DNA of 9,125 nt, taken from the NCBI GenBank assembly GCA_031555175.1, contig JAVBUP010000045.1, positions 1 through 9,125 on the forward strand. The letters are read 5' to 3'. The notes under the pieces are model-generated. The model was not told where the DNA came from. It worked only from the letters and a program-made list of their open reading frames with translations, and did no database searches. The translations under genes and the position numbers were made by a program. Shown here one piece after another: positions 6,068-9,125 of the stretch (positions are counted from its first letter, which is position 1; every line of letters starts with the position of its first letter). The DNA is from JAVBUP01 sp031555175 (GTDB lineage: Bacteria; Bacillota_I; Bacilli_A; Erysipelotrichales; Coprobacillaceae).

Positions 6068-6090
6068 AAAAAAGCTTCACCGAAGCTTTT
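6068..6090 (-). terminator. Terminator of the membrane-protein gene
   Basis: AAAAGCTTC (6070-6078) pairs with GAAGCTTTT (6082-6090) around a 3-nt loop. On the minus strand the stem is followed by a T-run. The stop codon of the membrane-protein gene (6091-6089) overlaps the stem, and the ppaC -35 box begins two bases past the T-run. Confidence 0.85.
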
Positions 6091-6736
6091 ATTGTGGTTT
6101 TTTAGCATAAAAATATCTTATAAAATTAGATACTATAATATAAGCATCAGCGGCAGCTAGATAAAACAACACCATCGCTGCCAATACTTCCTGAAATTTC
6201 ATTTCTTTTCCAAAGAAAAATGTTATAACAAAATTAAATACCCCAAAAAATATTGCATTTCTAGTGTATTTTCGAAGTATTTCTTCATCAGTTTTCTTCT
6301 TATAATCTCCTCTACTTATTTTTGATAGTACAGAATATGCTTGAACTATCATCCATAAAATAAAAGGATACAGATAAACCCATAGAATAACCCAATTATT
6401 ATCTGTATGGAATTGAGTAAACATACTAGAGAATATAAATAGTGAGAGCGATTTATTTAGTGCTGTAACAGCTTTATATAAAAACCTACCTCTATTTTGT
6501 CCACGCTCTTCTTTCAACATATAAATATTAGTTATAATAAAGCATAATAGATTTACACAAGTTAGCCAAATTAAATATATTTTTATACTTGGAATTGGAT
6601 AATAATTATAAATCAAAAAACCTATTCCAACGAAAATTAGATTAACTATCCAATCAATTATTACTTTAGCTCGTGTAATTGGCTCTTGCATTGATTTTTC
6701 AACATATTCTGTTTTGTATTGTTCATGTTTTTTCAT
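6089..6736 (-). CDS. Hypothetical multi-pass membrane protein (215 aa)
   Basis: I do not recognise a named family. The protein starts with a charged cytoplasmic-looking segment (1-22) and then has five or six hydrophobic segments at about 24-46, 51-73, 92-109, 114-136, 159-176 and 181-206. Basic loops such as KEERGQNRGR (75-84) and SRGDYKKKTDEE (141-152) lie between them and, by the positive-inside rule, would face the cytoplasm. The tail is YFYAKKPQ. No catalytic or ligand-binding motif is evident, so transporter, sensor or membrane-assembly roles cannot be separated. AAGGAG stands nine bases before the ATG. The gene has its own promoter and terminator, so it is not co-transcribed with the two-component pair upstream, although it is the next gene on the same strand and might be a target of it. 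That link is a guess. Confidence 0.8.
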   Translation of the reverse strand: MKKHEQYKTEYVEKSMQEPITRAKVIIDWIVNLIFVGIGFLIYNYYPIPSIKIYLIWLTCVNLLCFIITNIYMLKEERGQNRGRFLYKAVTALNKSLSLFIFSSMFTQFHTDNNWVILWVYLYPFILWMIVQAYSVLSKISRGDYKKKTDEEILRKYTRNAIFFGVFNFVITFFFGKEMKFQEVLAAMVLFYLAAADAYIIVSNFIRYFYAKKPQ

Positions 6737-6756
6737 TCAACATCACTCCTTGTCAT

Positions 6757-6785
6757 ATTATAACATATCACTAACTTAATGCCTA
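6757..6785 (-). promoter_or_regulatory. Promoter of the membrane-protein gene
   Basis: On the minus strand TATAAT (6762-6757) is extended by TGT (6765-6763), and TAGGCA (6785-6780), four of six to consensus, lies 17 bp upstream. It sits between the sensor-kinase terminator and the gene. The predicted start near 6750 is at the edge of the ribosome site, giving a very short leader. Confidence 0.6.
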
Positions 6786-6810
6786 TTCTTGATTTATATT
6801 ACCTCTACAG

Positions 6811-6837
6811 AAAAAAGAAGAAGTAATTCACTTCTCC
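6811..6837 (-). terminator. Terminator of the two-component operon
   Basis: On the minus strand GGAGAAGT (6837-6830) pairs with ACTTCTTC (6824-6817), with one G-T pair, around a 5-nt loop, followed by six T's (complement of 6811-6816). It begins eight bases after the kinase stop at 6846-6848. Confidence 0.75.
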
Positions 6838-6845
6838 ATATTTCT

Positions 6846-8324
6846 CTATATTTTCATATTTTTATCTAATTCAAAATAGAATACCGGTCCATCCATTGTG
6901 TTATAAGCCCCAAATTGAGTCCCATGTTGATTCATAATTCCACTTACTATCGACAGACCTAACCCATAATTACTGTTACTTCTATCCCTAGCATTATCTG
7001 CTCGGTAGAAACTTTCCCAAATCCTACTCATTGTATCATCATCAATTTCTATTCCAGAATTAAATATTTCAACACGAATTTTTGATTCTTCTTCTATTAC
7101 TGATAAAGCAACAACCCTACGATCATCCACATATGAAATAGCATTATTCAAATAGTTAATAATTACTTGTTCTATACGGTATGGATCGGCATCAACAACT
7201 ATAGAAGATAAGCCAGATACATCAAACTCTATACTTTTTTCCATAAATATAGAATCATATTTAGCAGTAATTTTATTAATTAAATCCAAGATATCAAAGT
7301 GTTCTTTATTTATTGTAAATCTTCCAGAATTCAAATTTGACAAATCGAGTAATTCTTTTACTAGTCTATTCATCTTATCCGTCTCTTCAATTATTACATT
7401 CAAGTAAGTATCTTTTTTATTACTATTTATATTTACTTTTAAAGCTTCAGCATAACTATCAATAATAGAGATTGGCGTTTTAAGCTCATGCGAAACATTA
7501 CTAATAAACTCTTTTCGCATTCTCTCAACTGCTCTTTCTCTTTCTAACTCAACATTTAATGACGATATCGTTTGTTTAAGCTTACTACTTAATTCATTAA
7601 TGTCTGCTCCTAATTTATCTAGTTCATCAATAGTATAATTAGAACATTCTCCACTAAAATCTAATGATGCAATGCGTGTTGCTACATTTGATATTTCTAC
7701 GATTGGTTCACTAAAGTTCTTAGAAATTATAAAAGCTATTATTGCTCCGACTATTAATAAAATAGCTGTAATATAGATAATGAACGTATTAGTAATACCA
7801 ATACTAGCAGTGATAGCAGCTAGAGATGTTGATAGAGTCGTAATATCCGTATTATCCATTTGATAATACAATATTAACCTCTCTAGATTTGTGCTTTCAT
7901 TTTTTTGAATTACAACCGCTGCTTTCTCAGAATAGCCTCTCCTAGATATCTCAACATAATTACCTAAGTCTATTCTTCCATCATTTCCATATTCTGTATT
8001 AAAAGCAAGAAATACATTATTCTTACGAACTCCAATATTACTTATATATTGCGGCTGACTATTTTGTGTTTGAATTGTAATATTCACGTTATAAGCATTA
8101 GCAATATATTGTAAATAATCGCTCATATCAAAATATGATTTATCTAAAGATAAATTATCTATTTCTTGTGCATAACTATTTAATTCCTTAATATGACGAT
8201 TTCGATAAAAATCTTCTAAAAAGAAAGTATTACTAATTACTAATACTCCAGCAAATAATATTAATAGCCCATTAGTTTGAATAAATAACCTTGAACGAAT
8301 GGTCTTATACTTTAAAATTGACAT
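6846..8324 (-). CDS. Membrane sensor histidine kinase (HAMP-HisKA-HATPase)
   Basis: This is the sensor partner of the response regulator just upstream. Numbered from the ATG at 8324 (492 aa), it has TM1 at about 13-35, an outside sensor region of about 135 residues without a recognised motif or cysteines, and TM2 at about 177-201. A HAMP linker (about 202-255) follows. The H-box FISNVSHELKTPI has the phospho-accepting His at 279, the N-box is NYLNNAI (Asn 394), and the F/G2 region is WESFYRAD...GLGLSIV (GLGLSIV at 454-460). The G1 box reads NSGIEI, looser than the usual DxGxGI but of a type seen in VanS-like kinases. A TTG five codons upstream (8339) is also in frame. I prefer the ATG because neither has a strong ribosome site and the ATG gives a normal N-terminus. 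The frame overlaps the regulator by 20 nt, which implies translational coupling. The signal is unknown. Confidence 0.93.
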   Translation of the reverse strand: MSILKYKTIRSRLFIQTNGLLILFAGVLVISNTFFLEDFYRNRHIKELNSYAQEIDNLSLDKSYFDMSDYLQYIANAYNVNITIQTQNSQPQYISNIGVRKNNVFLAFNTEYGNDGRIDLGNYVEISRRGYSEKAAVVIQKNESTNLERLILYYQMDNTDITTLSTSLAAITASIGITNTFIIYITAILLIVGAIIAFIISKNFSEPIVEISNVATRIASLDFSGECSNYTIDELDKLGADINELSSKLKQTISSLNVELERERAVERMRKEFISNVSHELKTPISIIDSYAEALKVNINSNKKDTYLNVIIEETDKMNRLVKELLDLSNLNSGRFTINKEHFDILDLINKITAKYDSIFMEKSIEFDVSGLSSIVVDADPYRIEQVIINYLNNAISYVDDRRVVALSVIEEESKIRVEIFNSGIEIDDDTMSRIWESFYRADNARDRSNSNYGLGLSIVSGIMNQHGTQFGAYNTMDGPVFYFELDKNMKI

Positions 8325-8979
8325 CAAATTTGTACCCAAAGCCGCGGATAGTTTTAATGCATTCCTTTCGATCTTCTAATTTATTACGAAGTCGCGTAAT
8401 GCAAGTATCTACAGTCCTTTCTGTAACATAGGCATCTAATCCCCAAATAGCATCTAATAGTTGTTCTCTTGTAAAAAGTATCCCTTTATTCTCATATAAA
8501 TACAACAATATTTCATACTCTTTTGGAGTAAGTTCAATTTGGTTATTATTAATTATTACCTCATGGCTCTCATTCTTAATAACAAAACTATCATCTATTT
8601 TATATGTAGTAGCATGTTCATTATTTCGTCTAAGTAATGCATTAACTCTAGCTACTAATACTAATGGTTTAAACGGTTTAGATATATACTCATCAGCACC
8701 AATATTTAAGCTAAACACCTCATCATATTCCATGGATTTAGCAGTCAGTATAACTACTGGAACATTGGAAATTTCTTTAATCTTTTGACATGCCATCCAA
8801 CCATCCATTTTAGGCATCATTACATCTAGAATAACTAAATCAATATGCTTATCTTCCTTTACTAACTCTAAAGCTTCTAATCCATTACTAGCTTCAACCA
8901 CTTCATAACCCTCATTAGTTAAGAAATCACCAATAATTACTCTAAGTTTTTCTTCATCATCGCATACTAGTATTTTCAT
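8305..8979 (-). CDS. OmpR/PhoB-family response regulator
   Basis: This 224-residue protein has a receiver domain (1-118) with acidic D8/D9, phospho-acceptor D52 in LVILDVMMPKMDG, T79 and K101 in YISKPFKP. A winged-helix DNA-binding domain (about 127-221) has ELTPKEYEILLYL (149-161), RTVDTCITRLRNKLE (188-202) and the wing IRGFGYKFD (211-219). When phosphorylated by the adjacent kinase it should bind direct repeats ahead of target genes. GAGGAG lies seven bases ahead of the ATG. The gene is first in the two-gene unit, and its end overlaps the kinase start. Targets cannot be read from the sequence, though self-regulation is common and the short upstream region contains an inverted repeat (9006-9029). 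All key residues are intact. The subfamily resembles PhoP/VanR-like regulators but is not specific enough for a gene name. Confidence 0.95.
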   Translation of the reverse strand: MKILVCDDEEKLRVIIGDFLTNEGYEVVEASNGLEALELVKEDKHIDLVILDVMMPKMDGWMACQKIKEISNVPVVILTAKSMEYDEVFSLNIGADEYISKPFKPLVLVARVNALLRRNNEHATTYKIDDSFVIKNESHEVIINNNQIELTPKEYEILLYLYENKGILFTREQLLDAIWGLDAYVTERTVDTCITRLRNKLEDRKECIKTIRGFGYKFDVNFKV

Positions 8980-9005
8980 AGATTATCTCCTCGTATAATG
9001 TATTT

Positions 9006-9029
9006 GTAAAGTTTTTAATGAGACTTTAC
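9006..9029. repeat. Inverted repeat upstream of the response regulator
   Basis: GTAAAGT (9006-9012) and ACTTTAC (9023-9029) are perfect 7-bp inverted arms with a 10-bp spacer. The centres of the arms are 17 bp apart. The repeat lies 27-50 bp ahead of the regulator's start codon and just upstream of the outward plus-strand promoter, so it could be an operator acting on either. OmpR-type regulators usually use direct repeats, so binding by this regulator is not implied. Confidence 0.3.
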
Positions 9030-9039
9030 TAACTCAATA

Positions 9040-9067
9040 TAGACATCGGATAATCCTAAAGTATAAT
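9040..9067 (+). promoter_or_regulatory. Outward-facing promoter at the right edge
   Basis: TAGACA (9040-9045), five of six to the -35 consensus, is followed after 16 bp by a perfect TATAAT (9062-9067) on the plus strand. The transcript would begin near 9074 and leave the window. No ribosome site or start codon is seen before 9125, so the gene, or an untranslated RNA, lies beyond the edge, divergent from the two-component operon. Confidence 0.55.
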
Positions 9068-9125
9068 AAGGTTGAATACTAGATTATTGGGATATTCTTT
9101 CTCTCCATGTTGCACAATATGTGTC

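Noticed and set aside
9108..9125. Similarity of the last bases (tgttgcac) to the IS30 end near 115-122, as a possible second IS copy
   Set aside because: Only about seven bases are shared and the flanks differ, so this is within chance expectation.

Overview
The window is strongly AT-rich. Its codon choice is low-GC, it has clear AGGAGG-type ribosome binding sites, and many short intrinsic terminators follow its genes. Together with a family II CBS-pyrophosphatase and a Clostridium symbiosum-like hexameric glutamate dehydrogenase, this suggests a chromosomal segment of a low-GC anaerobic Bacillota (Firmicutes; Clostridia or Erysipelotrichia type). The genus cannot be named from the sequence alone.

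Layout, left to right. (1) 1-~140: the 3' end of an IS30-family transposase, cut by the window edge, with its probable right IS end. (2) 174-2006, minus: a membrane-anchored CapD/EpsC/PglF-type nucleotide-sugar 4,6-dehydratase, normally the first step in making modified sugars for capsule, exopolysaccharide or glycoprotein. (3) 2007-2310: a divergent intergenic region of 304 bases. It holds the capD-like and gdhA promoters and, on the minus strand, a second promoter followed by about 120 nt of hairpins and a terminator, a candidate small RNA or leader. (4) 2311-3651, plus: glutamate dehydrogenase (gdhA) with a strong terminator. (5) 3696-4209, minus: two small unrecognised genes, one cysteine-rich (88 aa) and one of 65 aa, probably co-transcribed. 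(6) 4371-6017, minus: CBS/DRTGG-regulated Mn-dependent inorganic pyrophosphatase (ppaC). (7) 6089-6736, minus: an unrecognised multi-pass membrane protein. (8) 6846-8979, minus: an OmpR-type response regulator and a HisKA sensor kinase with overlapping reading frames. (9) 8980-9125: the upstream region of the regulator gene, with a good outward-facing promoter on the plus strand whose product lies beyond the window.

Apart from the two-component pair and perhaps the two small genes, each gene has its own promoter and terminator, so this is a string of short transcription units and not one pathway operon. gdhA (ammonia assimilation or glutamate catabolism) and ppaC (removal of pyrophosphate from biosynthetic reactions) are core metabolism. 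The capD-like gene beside an IS end looks like the edge of a surface-polysaccharide locus. No tRNA, rRNA or CRISPR array was seen. The most unusual material is the structured minus-strand intergenic RNA candidate, the Cys-rich 88-aa protein, and the gdhA coenzyme-site residues.
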